This document shows, one piece after another, positions 52,453 to 64,000 of a stretch of DNA of 64,000 nucleotides. The first letter of the stretch is position 1. Each line of letters opens with the position of its first letter. The notes beneath the pieces were generated by a model. That model was not told the origin of the DNA and ran no database searches. It saw only the letters and a program-made list of their open reading frames with translations. Source of the DNA: Chamaecrista fasciculata (Eukaryota > Streptophyta > Magnoliopsida > Fabales > Fabaceae); assembly GCA_003254925.1 (NCBI GenBank), contig QANZ01023381.1, positions 145,106 through 209,105 of the forward strand, written 5' to 3'. The translations under genes and the position numbers were made by a program.

Positions 52453-55400
52453 CTACTTTGATGGGAACTCCTTCTCAATCACACTGAAGATGGTCTTAAT
52501 ACGGTCCTGCAGACCTCTCATGATGTTCTTTGTAATCTTTTTCCGATGCTTTGAGTCTTTCACCCATTCAATTCCAATGAAAACTTGCACTTTACAACCT
52601 TTTTTTGCGGGTACTTCCTCGATGTGGTAACGAATGTGTAGCTGTCAAAAATTGTTAGATCAGAAATTGAACAAAACAACAGTGAAATAAGGATTTTACT
52701 AAACTGATGCAGAACAAAAATTAGGGACACTCACGTTGAAATATTCTCCAAGAGGAACTCCATGAAGATTCATAACCTCTTCGAGAAGCCAACCCTTGTC
52801 ATCCTTAAGCGGAGTTCTTTGCTGAGTACTTGTAACTTCACCCTTAAAACGAGAGGTAATCTTCTCAATTTTGTAATATAGTGCCCTCTCATAGATATCG
52901 TTATTCTCTGAAACCCAAGGTGTGTATGAATAACTAAGACAATGAGCTTTTTCCATGAACCTACGGTCCATATCTCCCCCACTAAACAGCTCCATAAAGT
53001 AACTCGTCTACATCAAACAAATCAAAAGGACTACTCTCAAATCATAACATTTCCAATATTCTTCTACAAATAATAACCATGAACTCAAGCGATGAATTAA
53101 TTGCACAGTTATAACAAATCAATAGAGAATGGACCAACTTCCTTAACGCTATCAATGTTCATAAAGAATCAATTATGCTCAGAGCGAGATAGAGAGAGAG
53201 AGATTACAGGAACGGGAAGATTACAACAATGAACCTCAGACATGTTAATTTCACCAAGGTCGAGGAATGACCCATTATTGTCTTCACTGGTGAGGCTTTT
53301 GTGTTCAGAGTCATCCTCAACCATTTGGACTTTTTGTTTTTCTTCACTGGATCTGGCCTTCCATACAGCCATGATAGTCCTATATAAAATATAAGGCACC
53401 GACAAAGTAGTTTTAGTGATGCTATATTTTTAATTAATAAATATAGAATGGAGGGACAAAATTAAAGATAAAATAGTTTACTCAACAGAGTTTAATAGAA
53501 GTTGCAGAGAAGAAAATTAAATGAAAGAAAACAGCATCATACAAAATCACAAGTTTTTGTTTGGAATATGTGAGTCTACCTGTGTGCAACATTAAAAGAC
53601 ACGAATGATTGGAAATGGAACTTTAGCCTGCCTTCTTCATCTTGTGATCTTGCGCAGTGTCTTGCATCCATACCTCTCCCAGGCCGAAGAGTTATGGAAA
53701 TTATTGGACTCCCCATAGACGATAGTGTAGGGGGAATGACATTAATGTCTTCAATGTCATCCCAAAGCAAAAAGAATTTAGTTTTGCGTCCAAATATATT
53801 TGCATGGAATCCAATAATTCTCGCTGACAGACACAGCCGTCCCTGCAGACAAGCAATGGCAACTTGAAGGGATACTTCTGAACAAGTGTGTACTACACAA
53901 AACCATGTTTGAAAAATATAATGAGTTGTCCACAGAAATTAATCTTCCGTCAAGAGTGTACTCCAATGAGTTATCCATGGAAGTTAATCTTTCGTCGAGG
54001 ACTTACTATTCCAAAAAGACTAACTTAGAAGTTAGAACAAGTTTGTTAATTTTTAAGGCCAATTTAGACATAAATTGATTGTTAGTTTACTGAAAGATGA
54101 GCTGTGACTTTTAAAATCAAATGAGCGACCAAACTCACCTGCAGTGGCATTTTTCTTTTCAAATAACAGGTGAAATCATTGATTAGAAATTCCTCACGCG
54201 GAAGCCCAAAGAGTTTCTGGAAGGCTGAATTTGTTTGAGGAGATCGCAAATTAATCTACAGACATTTTGAAGATAAGCCATAATGGAGGTGTCAGAACAG
54301 GACAAATCAACAAAAAGAAACAAATGCTTGACAACATCTATAGCTTAGCACTCACCTTCTTTCCGACCTCTTTCTCCATTTTACTTATATATTCTTTCAC
54401 AACACTGCCACCTCTAGTGTCTTCTAAGAAAATTCTCAAGTGCAGCTTAGATTGACTTGCCAAGGCTAGTTTTCCTTCAAGTGGAACCCATACATCAGCA
54501 AGGTCTGAGATGTTTGTTTTAAGAAAATTGACTGTAGCACGTCCAAGAGATACTGTTTCATCAAAGGGACCATCAAAATCATAAACATCCACATCCAACA
54601 CAGCAGGAGCGTCGTCCATAGCATCAAATTCAAATATTTCTGCAAAGATGGTGGAGAACTTTGTAAGAAAAAAAAAAAAGTAAAAAAGTATAGCTTGCAT
54701 TGTATTAACTTTTGAGAACACCAACAGGTAAAACATTATTAAATTAAACAAGGTACGAACATATATAATATTCACCATTCCATTGAGGATCAGACTTCTG
54801 AAACTTGATGGAGCTGGTTCTTGTTTTCCCATTGCAAGAAAACACCACATAAGGATCTGCGACCCCGCTTGAATCAACGGAACCTAAATGGCATCCTTCG
54901 ACCAAGGCAACAGTTAGCAGCCATCCATCTCCTTGAGCTTTAATTCCATGATCACTACCTAATGTTGGAGCCCACAACAGAAAGAAGAAAGAAAAATAAA
55001 TTTAGGCAAAGGGATATAAAGCCACTGGATTAATTAGAAAACCACTAATAATGTATAAGACAATGTAATGGCTTCTTTTCAGCCTTAGAACTCAGTCTTT
55101 TGAAGGGGCTTAATTACTAATTAATTTGATGGGCTGGCGTAGGAATTAAAAAGCTACTCAGAGTTAATTAAGTCTTCGGTTCAGATGTTTTACACTGTTT
55201 TTTGTTTTGATTATGACTAATTCTATTTCAATCTAAACCAAAATGTTGAGTACTAGCACACCAGGAAAAAAAAAACAAAACAAAACTTTCTTGCACAACA
55301 ATTTAAATTCAAAATAATTATAGAAATTAGCTTTAATTATATTCTCACTATAGTTTGATTTAGCCTTCATATTTTAAAAAATGGTAATTAAGTCCCAATT

Positions 55401-58237
55401 TTTATTCAGTTTCTATTATTAAACTTAAGCTAAAGTGCACTTTTGGTCCCATAACTTTGGCAAATGCATCAATTTGGTCCCATAATTTTTTTTTGTTGCA
55501 ATTTTGGTCCCATAACTTTTGAAAACGTCCCATTGTTGGTCCCAAGCTGATTTCCATCCATTTTTTGTCGTTAAAGATGATCTGACATACTGAGTTGAAT
55601 GATGACGTGACAAATATGGGTGAAATGGATTTATCGGCAGATAATGGATGGAAATCAGCTTGGGACCAATGGTGAGATGTTTCCAAAAGTTATGGGACCA
55701 AAATTGCAACAAAAAACGTTATGGGACCAAATTGATACCTTTACCAAAGTTATGGGACCAAAATTGCACTTTAACCTTTTAACTTATGTCATTAAATTTG
55801 GTTGACGTAGTCAATCATGCATGCACTATCTTTGACAATCTAAATAGGTAGAACTCATCCTATTGCTAGTTGCTACTACATATGCATGCAAGTAGAAGTA
55901 AGTCAATCAATAAATTAATTCAATTTAGACCTTGAATAATTGTAAATATTTTAATTTAATATCTAAAGATATAAATTAATAAAATTGAATACTTAAAAAA
56001 ATTTAAATTTTAAAATTAACTGTTATTACATTTTTAAAAAAGTTGTATTTTTTTAAAGATTAAATTATTAATTTACTTTTAAGTTAAGTGACTAAATTAA
56101 TTTTTTAAAAAAAATTAAGAAATATAATCATAAAAATGATTTACTTTTTAGTCATTAAATTTTTCTTAAAATTATTATTTAGTTTTAAATATTAAAAATT
56201 ATACTTTTTATGGAATTTTTTGGTCGATAGAATTTTTTAATAATCAGTGACATTATTTATAAAAAAAAAAAAAGTCAAGATTTAAAACGTATATGTTCAA
56301 TATTTAAGAATTAAATCAGAATTTTGGAACAAATAAAGGTAGCAAATATAAATTTTCTCATAACAATAAAACCCAAAATAAGTACCGAATTGAAAATTAC
56401 GTTACCAGTTTGTGCTCTGGCCTGCATGAAGCGGGAGAACAATTTGAGCACAAGTTCAGCCTGAAGCACCAGAACAGCCGAAACGAACAATTCACCGAAG
56501 GAATCAGGCAAATCGAGCCCAACAATCTCAAGCCCTTGAATCACGCTCGGCGAAACCATCCAAATATGAGCAATCACATACCCTCCGGTGAGAATCGCCA
56601 ACAGCATCGTCAAGTTGCAGAAATACTGCATCCCAAGCTCCCTCCCTGATTGTTTCTCCGCCTGCATCGACGATAACACTTGCTCCTTGCTCGATCCAAG
56701 ATCCTTCGAATCCACAGGCTTCACCGTCTCACACAAAAGCTCCGCGTATTGATTGAAGCTATCTCTCATCCCTTGCCGAGCTCCGTTCTCGATCATTCCC
56801 TTCATCATCGTGCTCTGCACGAAGTTCAGCCGCCACGAGATCACCAGCCGCGAACATTGCTCCGATGACGGTAATTCCGGCCCCGGCGAAATCACGTAGA
56901 GTAACTCCGCCCTGAACGTGCTCCCGTACATCACGTCCGGCGTGCTCACGTTTGCGAAAACCGCGAAGTTCTTCCCGTCGGCTTTCAGGTACGTCTGATC
57001 CTCGTAGGCTTTGACGGCCTTGATCAGTTTCGTTGGAGCCTTGACGTAAGTAAGAGATCGTTTCACTGTGGTCTCTCCGTTTTCGGTCTCGGATTTCCAT
57101 GGTCCTGTTTGTGTTTCTGTGGTACCTTGCAGATCTGCCAACGATTTGGGAAAATTGGAGTCCGGCGAGAAGAGTAATGTGTTCAATTCTTCCGGTGAGA
57201 TGAGGTATAGTTGATCTATAACCACTCCTCCTGGTAAATTGCTAGGAAGTTCACTACCACTGTCTGTGGACTGCAATTTTTTCATCAATTCATCGAAACT
57301 CTCTGTACAGGGCGGATCCTCTGTTGTTGTATTCATCTCATCCAGTCCTGCTTTGATGAATTCACCTTGCTCTGAGTCCATGCTTCTCGCGCTTGTGAAT
57401 GAAGAGTGGGACATATCGGTGCTTTTGTTAAAAATCTGAGCAATTCGACCGGCAAACGTTCTTTGTTCTTTGGAGGGCGCGGGCGCCAATTCTTCGAATC
57501 TCAGCGGAGAAGACGAGTTGGAACTGCTCGAGAAAGACCTTAAAGGCGATTCACTAAATGCATCAGAATATTTCCTTGGATGCGAGGTTTGTTGTTCATT
57601 GTTATGAATTGGCTCTGATGATGCACTCTTTTGGGTGAAGTATATACTCAAACGAATCTCACCTGTTGATAATCAAATTTTACTCAATTCCATGATTCAA
57701 TTCAATTTAATCCAAGAAGATCACGAAGATTAGGTTTGAACTTTGAATACATTTTCTGCTTACGTAAAAGTGTAAAAACCAACTAACTAAAAGATGACAA
57801 TAAACAAAAAAGTTAATCCGTAAAAACTTGTGTTTGGTACTAATGCATGCTATCAAGAAAATGAATGTGAATGAGGAAGTTTCGCAATGTAATATCATAC
57901 CACATTCCTTGGGTTTGGACTTTTTGTTCTTGGGGTGCAAGGAATACCAAGAGCCAAGGGATTTGTTTTCCTCCTCAAAAACGAGTGAGATAGGCATTTT
58001 GAGCTGTCCCACGAAATCATCATTGAAGTACTTATCTTCGTCCATGACACACACGATTAATTCCTCATCCATGTCCTCAACACGAAAGCAAAATTCTTCA
58101 TCCCATTTTGCGTTCGAGAACTTCTTGAGCACTCTGGTCTTGAACTTCTGTTTTCCCAACTGTAGCCTCACGTACGGATCGCTTACCCCATATTCCGCTG
58201 GTATTTTTGCCTCAATCACACGAACCACAAGCTTCAT
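52453..58237 (-). CDS. C2-VASt-C2-GRAM-VASt domain protein (9 exons)
   Basis: Exons in gene order: 58237-57901, 57662-56406, 54958-54776, 54639-54356, 54255-54139, 53842-53580, 53379-53208, 53007-52735, 52641-52453. All frames join to 1024 aa, matching the ~1020-1030 aa Arabidopsis C2-GRAM proteins (At1g03370, At5g50170). Order: C2 domain (~1-105, GVSDPYVRLQLGK and MDEDKYFNDDF Ca2+-loop aspartates), Ser-rich linker, VASt domain (~258-428), hydrophobic segment (~460-482, FCNLTMLLAILTGGYVIAHIW) that may be membrane-embedded, second C2 (~536-650, SGVADPYVVF, YDFDGPFDETV), GRAM (~697-765, FQKLFGLPREEFLINDFTCYL), second VASt (~855-1015) and a short tail. GRAM+VASt proteins act at membrane contact sites, some in sterol transfer; the plant role is not established. 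The exon 2/3 junction uses the donor at 56405 because it alone keeps the frame. Confidence 0.95.
55428..55777. mobile_element. Foldback (Mutator-like) MITE in C2-GRAM intron 2
   Basis: The left arm (AGCTAAAGTGCACTTTTGGTCC...) and right arm (..GGGACCAAAATTGCACTTTAACCT) are inverted copies with several 'ttggtcccataac' / 'gttatgggaccaa' units. Flanks TTAAACTTA (55419-55427) and TTTAACTTA (55778-55786) match 8 of 9. It lies within the 1.4-kb intron between exons 2 and 3. Confidence 0.75.
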
Positions 58238-59629
58238 TTTGAACGATTATTTAATTAATTACCAACCAAAATCTCAACAACAACAACAAGAGATGATGAT
58301 TGTGGTTATGATTATGATTATGATTATTATGATTATTAGCGAAAGGAATCAAGAAAATCAGACAGAAGCTTAGAAAATGTCGGTTCTGCCAGAAAATGCT
58401 TATCCATGTCAGATGAACATGAATTGATTTGTTACGGAGTCATTTGGAATGGTTTAAGAAATTTGAGAGAGAAACGAACAAAAGTTGTGGTGGGATTCTG
58501 AGTGCGTAATCGGAGAAGGATTGAACCCAGAATCCCCGAAACAAACAAAATTGGTTAATTTTTTGATGGGTGAAAAATAATAGGAGATTTTTAGGGGAAA
58601 ATTAGGATAATCCAGAACGAGAAGTTGGGGGAGAGAGGGAGGTGTAGATTCAACTATAAAGGAAATTTCCATTTTTCGTATTTTCCATTTTCTTTCAACT
58701 CCTCTCCACCGCGCTTATCATGTTGGACTAAATTTGTACTAGAACAAATAAATACTAGTCACCAACCTTTCTTTTGTTAAAAAAAAAAAAAACTTCCATT
58801 TTATTCAGTTACTACCAAAATACCATTTACTTTTTTTATTGTATTTTTAGTAAATTGTACTATATACATTTGAATGAACTTTTAATAAAAAAGTAAGAGC
58901 AAAAATAGAATATGATATAATTGTGATCTAACTATATACTTTTATATTCTTTAATATTTAAGAGTCATGAAAATAATATATTTAAATTCTTCTATTCTTA
59001 CAAATTAGTTTCTAAAAATAAATTTAAGAAATAATTATATTTCCTACTATTTTCAAGAACTGAAATACATAAATTAATAAATTAAACTTTAAAGATTAAA
59101 TTATTAATTTGCGTATTTTTTAAAGACTCAATTGTATATTTACTCTGTATCTTATAAAAGATGGTTATGAATTTGTTCTGATGTGGTGACTGGTGAATGC
59201 CTTTCATCGTTCTGTTTCTGCATTTTGATAGAGTTACCCAATGCTATTGAAGGCATTTTTACTTTTTCTTGAGATATTTTAATCAGAGATGTGTCCCCCT
59301 CTAATTTTATCAAAGCACGTCCTTAAAAAAATGCTTCATTAAGATACAAGATTAACCAAATCGATTGTAATCTAATGAAAGACAATATTTTTCTGATAGA
59401 AGAAAGGGCAGATTTCGACCAGATGAGGCCAACCGACCCAAAAGAAAATGCCCGAAAAGAAAATTTTATTCCTAAGATGAATAAATACCACCGAAAAAGT
59501 CTAAAAGATAAATTACAACAAGATCGATTCCACTTGATCATAGAAATTTCAGGTCTAGGATGATGAATCGACTCTGTAATATATTCCATCTTGGACTGCT
59601 TTTTAGACCTTGCTTTGCAACCTTGGACT
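58238..59629. other. C2-GRAM leader/promoter and FPS 3' flank
   Basis: The left part is the 5' leader and promoter of the C2-GRAM gene, including an ATT/ATG-rich tract at 58290-58340. The AT-rich middle has 'gattaaattattaattt..actcaattgtatatttactc' (59095-59145), a decayed arm related to the GAGTAAAC foldback family. The right part holds the FPS 3'UTR. No additional gene is seen. Confidence 0.5.
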
Positions 59630-62600
59630 CTATTTCTGCCTCTTGTATATTTTGGCCAAGAAGGACTTCAACACTGCTTGAACTGCTTTGTTAGGATGAG
59701 CTTCAATGGAGTTTATAAGCTTCTCATAGCTCTTGCTCTCATACTCCGCAAACACACCCTATTGATGTAAATCGAGAGTAAATAACCCAAAGATAAGATC
59801 AATATATAGCTTCATAAAAATTATGTCCATTTTAGGGTGTCACATGAAGTACTCTATGCTACAATAACGCCTAATGAGTCATGAATGCACAATATAACAG
59901 CACTTTATAGTTAAAAAAATATCAATTGAAATATAGTAAATAATGTGTCACTAATGATTGTTTCTACTATAAAATTTACAAGTGAAAGCTATACCTCAAG
60001 ATCAAGCTCTTTATACAGGGCCTTCACTTTGGCAACATTTGCAGGGTCCGGCTTCCCATAGTTATCCTGCAAACAGAACAAACAAGAGGAAGTTGATCCT
60101 TTTATAAATTTTGCAAGGAAAGAAAAGAAATAAAAGGGGGGCGTGGGGGAAAGAAACAACAGATACATCAAATTGCTATCTTACATATAACATTTTCTTT
60201 TGTTCTTCATTGCTTAGTTCCAATGCTTTAACAACCAACCAAGAGCACTTGAAATCTTCAATATCAGTACCTATCTGTTACGATGATGACTTGAATGAGG
60301 ACATCAATTTGAAAGTTAACAAAAAAGTTAATCATTTCCTTTAGATAGTGATGCTCACCTTCCCAATTGTTTCAGGATCACCAAAGCAATCCAAATAATC
60401 ATCCTACAATGGATCAACAGGAAGAAAAAAAAAAGTATACACATTTTGATTTTTGACACAAGATAATCTGCTATTGACACAAAGTACGCATATTACATTC
60501 TGGAATCCATCCTGTCTGAAGAGATATAAAATTACCTGCACTTGAAAGTAGGTTCCCATCTCAACAAGAATGTTTTTTACATCAATATGGTTATCTAGAT
60601 TCTCACCGGCCATTAGCAATGCACATCCAACCTGGGGGGATTTGTCAATAGTAAGGATGTATTCCAGGGTCAAAATACAAACATAAATGCTATAACGAGA
60701 AATTACAGGAGAAATGTGTCATACGGAGAAGGAAAAGTAAATTTTCTTGAGTGAAGAGTCAGATACAGAAATAACATTTCAGACTTGCTGTAAAAGGAAC
60801 AATCATTTGATTACAAACTCAAAGATTAATTAAATGTGGTGTTCTCTTCTTCGATTACAAAATATACAAATCTAGCACAGAGAAAAATCAGTGATTGGAG
60901 TATCAGTTGTCATTAGGATCTCTTAGGAAAATAAAACTAGAAAAACGTTGAACAGAAATGCAGATTATAACAGAAGGCTTTTTACTTACAGGAATGTAAA
61001 ATGAGTAATAGGCAGTCTTGTACTGAACAATACGGCGATGTCTGCATAAGAAGTCCACATTCTAGTAATTAACTTTGAAGGCTCAAAACAGACAACAGAA
61101 AGGAAACTGAAGCAGAACATATGAAATAGCAACATAGTGTATGCTTATTTGATTTAGAAAGAAAGTGATATTGTTATCCTATGAAACAAGAATTTTCTTT
61201 CTGGATAGTTCCAATAGCCACAAATGACCCAGAGTTTTATATTTGTCATAAAAAGAGGTTCATCAATAATATTTGCTTTCCGCTGCCACGGTCTTTACAT
61301 GTTAGTTGTTTTCTTTTAGTACTCACAATGACAATGTGTATTTGGACAGGTCTTTTTCTCCTTCAAGTGTAGTGATCAAATCTATCATCTGTCCTGAGGC
61401 AGTCTGAAACTCAACCTATATAAACAGAACATACTCCAGTTTTAGCATATTATAAAGATGAAATCTATATAAGATAAACCTAGACATGTATGCAACCTCA
61501 TTAAACAAATCAAGAAGATCAACATAATATGGTTTTTCCCGGAAGTGCTTCCTAAGGATCCTTGCGATATGATTTCTTAGCAAAACACCATCATTTACAG
61601 CAATCATGCCAACCTGCATCAAACACAAAGCAAAGATCAACTGCTTTACCTGCAATGACAATGAAAAAACATAAAATGATGGAATGCGTTTCCTTTTCCT
61701 ACAAACCTTGGGTACTCTAAACCAGCATGGCTGACCACGCCGAGTATGAGAGTTATCCATAATGTCATCAAGAACAAGAAAATATGCCTGAAGCTGCAAA
61801 AGCCATCAAGAGAAGTTTGTGAAATTACTCCATGAAGTTGGAACAAATATTAGCCATGTAATATAATCTTCAGACTAAAACAAGAAAAATAGAAGTGTTC
61901 ATTTGTCAATTATCATACTCATACCCATTCAATACACCACCCAAGAGCACTAGCAAGGAAAATTTCATTTTCATTCAACTCTTGTCCTTCTTTCAATAAC
62001 CTGTAGCTGTCAATAACTGATAGTCCACGGTTCAACTTCCCTGCAATGTAATTTGTAATACAATTAAGGTCAACAAAATAATCTCAGATCAAAATAATTA
62101 ATGAATAAACACTCCTTCCTTTCCTATTTGGAAATAGGTAGATTAAGTTGATAAGTTACTCATCACAAAATTATAGAAATACTCGAGTCTCACCTCCTGG
62201 CACATTATAGTCCAGCATCTGTGACAAGTTAGAGTTAAAACAAAGTTAGGGAAACAACACAATAAATCTGCATATTTCAATGAAATGGCAACAACATTAG
62301 CATGGGTTCATGAGTGCGGACATATGCATCAATTCAACATATACATGTAAAGGAGAGGAAAGGTGGGGAAACCATGTATATGATCATCAATTGATGAACT
62401 ATGCAAACAAAAATCAAAATATGGAACCTCATGGAAATTTGTGCTGACAACTAGGTTATTATTTTAAGCCCCTACTAATGTGCCAATGTATAGAACAAGA
62501 AAAGGACAAAAAGCTGTTAGTGGAGGAGTACTCAGTTGTTAGAATAGCTTTCAAACGATTAATCATTCATGTTAAGTAGTATTTGAATGCATATTCTCCC

Positions 62601-63367
62601 CTCTAAACCCCAAGTTAATATGATGTTCAAGTGCTGAAATGCTAGACGAAGTCCGTACAAATAAAATATACAATTCAAAAGCTAACTTGGAGTGAATATG
62701 CTAAAATGTCCATATTTAGGTTGGACATATGCACATCAGCACATGGAGACTAGTCAATTTATTTCCATATGACCCACTAGTAGTCTATCACGGGTTACCA
62801 AACATTAGTTTTGTGTTTCAATCAAATTGCTAAAGAGAAATACTATCTCTTATCATCAATTGAACGTATATTAAAGTACCAAGTTAACTTTCAGTCCATC
62901 ATTCCGAATCCTCAAAGACCACATCTAGCTTTTCCCCTTTTTCCCAATCGGCAAGGGCAATAGCATTGACAAAATCAATTTAAACAAACCCCAATGCAGA
63001 AACTCTGACAAACTGATTTAAGAATTTCTTTTTATTCAATTTAATCAGAAAAATAAGATCCTAAACCCAACCGCCTACAACCAAATCAACCAAAGCATTT
63101 GTATCCAGAGGACAGAGATCAATGGATTGAAGCGGCGAAAAAACACAAAATGAAAGACGAAAGACAACGAAAAGGAAAATCAAACAGGTCGATTACGAAA
63201 TTATCTGTTATAAGTTATAACCAGGATTACGGGAAGGAAGGATTGAATGAACGTACCCGCTCAACCCATTGACGAGAAACGTGGGAGAACTCGAAAGCAG
63301 GATCGTGGAGGAGTTCTTCTTTGAGAACAGAGTAGACATTTAAAAAAGTGGATTTCAGATCTGCCAT
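59630..63367 (-). CDS. FPS: Farnesyl diphosphate synthase (12 exons)
   Basis: Exons in gene order: 63367-63257, 62218-62194, 62040-61925, 61793-61707, 61613-61497, 61415-61327, 61041-60990, 60631-60536, 60403-60359, 60274-60185, 60066-59995, 59758-59630. They total 1029 bp, giving 342 aa, exactly the length of plant cytosolic FPS. It condenses IPP with DMAPP and then GPP to make farnesyl-PP for sterols, sesquiterpenes, dolichol and protein prenylation. The first Asp-rich motif is DDIMD at 93-97 ([16 protein letters not shown]) and the second is DDYLD at 232-236 ([15 protein letters not shown]). The residues two and one before DDIMD are V-L and those four and five before are F and Y, as in FPP-size enzymes. 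The C-terminus ends KIYKRQK. It starts MADLKSTFL with no transit peptide, so the cytosolic short isoform is predicted. Exon 2 is only 25 bp. Confidence 0.97.
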
Positions 63368-63444
63368 TGTCGAAAAGAAGAAAGAGTTGCGAAATCCCGC
63401 TAAAATGGCACTCTCTAACGAAAGAGGAAGAGCGATGTATGAGT

Positions 63445-63454
63445 ATTATATATG
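63445..63454 (-). promoter_or_regulatory. Candidate TATA box of FPS
   Basis: On the minus strand CATATATAAT lies ~80 bases upstream of the FPS ATG at 63367. Its position relative to the ATG leaves a short leader (about 50 bases). No in-frame upstream ATG was noticed that could extend the protein. Confidence 0.5.
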
Positions 63455-63677
63455 GTTGTAACAGAGCTCACTGAAATGGGCATTTGTGTTACTTGCATGG
63501 GTCAGTCAGAAAAGCAGCAGATACAATAAAGGACGAGAATTCTCAAGAAATTACGGTAATTGCCATTATTCGATTGCCAAGTTGTTTGACAGCCCAGCCA
63601 AAATGATTCCTCGTGAAACGCAACAACAATACAATAAACATTTGTTTATTACTTACTAGTATGAGACCCGTGCATTC

Positions 63678-64000
63678 TGTCACGGACTTAGATTTTCACC
63701 CTATCTAAGTGACCGTGCGGCCTAGTACTTTCGCCTCTAAGTACTAGTCAGCCTCTCAAAACTCTCACAACTCACACTCAAGAGAGTAGTGAAAGTGATT
63801 AAGGGAACACAAGAGATGAAGAACTTAGGAATACTCCACTAAATACTCAATTACCACTCAACTCTTGGTTGGTTACAAATGAAAGAACCTAGGCCTATTT
63901 ATAGCCATTCCACCTCCTTAATGGACGGTGGAGATCAATTTGATCCTACGGTCTAAAATGATTCTCTAGATCCTTCTATACAATTCTACTATGTACATGA
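63678..64000 (-). mobile_element. Probable LTR (or solo LTR), continuing past the window edge
   Basis: On the minus strand there is a TATA-type GCTATAAATAGG (about 63893-63904), followed by a CT-rich transcribed segment (caagttcttcatctcttgtg-like) and a terminus ...GTCCGTGACA at 63678. A promoter, a leader and a CA end are LTR features. The 5' end (TG) lies beyond 64000 and no internal retrotransposon sequence is visible on the inner side, so a solo LTR is as likely as a full element. Confidence 0.4.

Noticed and set aside
55920..56120. Another foldback element in C2-GRAM intron 2
   Set aside because: Some arm-like words are present ('tttaatttaatatctaaag'), but the region is so A/T-rich that inverted matches are not distinguishable from chance by eye.
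56410..57439. Several open frames overlapping C2-GRAM exon 2 on both strands
   Set aside because: They are shadow frames of a well-supported exon with conserved VASt sequence.
57828..58373. A 181-aa plus-strand open frame opposite the C2-GRAM gene
   Set aside because: It is antisense to the conserved first C2 exon, so its openness follows from the coding strand's composition; it shows no domain.

Overview
The window is nuclear DNA from a eudicot plant. The evidence is AT-rich intergenic DNA, multi-exon genes with GT..AG introns, plant-specific families (CBL calcium sensor, NPH3/BTB, GH17-X8, C2-VASt-C2-GRAM-VASt) and many plant-type small transposons. I cannot name the species. Five isolated N bases show a draft assembly.

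Layout. On the + strand come a C-factor-like short-chain dehydrogenase (2093-9046, 6 exons) and a GPI-anchored GH17 beta-1,3-glucanase with an X8 domain (15290-18134, 2 exons). Then follows a transposon-rich stretch (19.3-23.3 kb) with a stand-alone Ty1/copia gag ORF, a tRNA-derived SINE, a Mutator-like foldback element and a broken antisense C2H2 zinc-finger (ZAT-like) fragment. All remaining genes are on the - strand: a CBL2/CBL3 calcium sensor (23683-27643, plus a 5'UTR exon near 30.7 kb), an NPH3-family BTB protein (33043-35746), a NIPP1/PPP1R8-like FHA protein (47383-49284), a C2/VASt/GRAM membrane-contact-type protein (52453-58237) and farnesyl diphosphate synthase (59630-63367, 12 exons). 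Joining exons by eye gave open frames with lengths matching the families: CBL 226 aa, FPS 342 aa, C2-GRAM 1024 aa. A probable LTR lies at the right edge, upstream of FPS.

The genes are not a pathway cluster. They act separately in calcium signalling, phototropin/auxin-type signalling, mRNA/PP1 biology, membrane contact, isoprenoid supply and cell-wall callose turnover. From memory, FPS, the FHA gene and an NPH3 gene are also close neighbours in Arabidopsis, so part of the block may be ancient synteny.

The most unusual signal is a series of ultra-short insertions (about 12-22 bp, mostly ending TTGGCC or GGCC plus an A-tract, in either orientation) that sit between perfect 14-19 bp direct duplications. 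They look like retroposons trimmed almost to the tail. Also present are five copies of one SINE family, one retroposon of another family with a perfect 22-bp target duplication, at least six foldback elements (four or five with plausible 9-bp duplications), two non-autonomous hAT-like elements, and an LTR-like block with three CACGTGG repeats.
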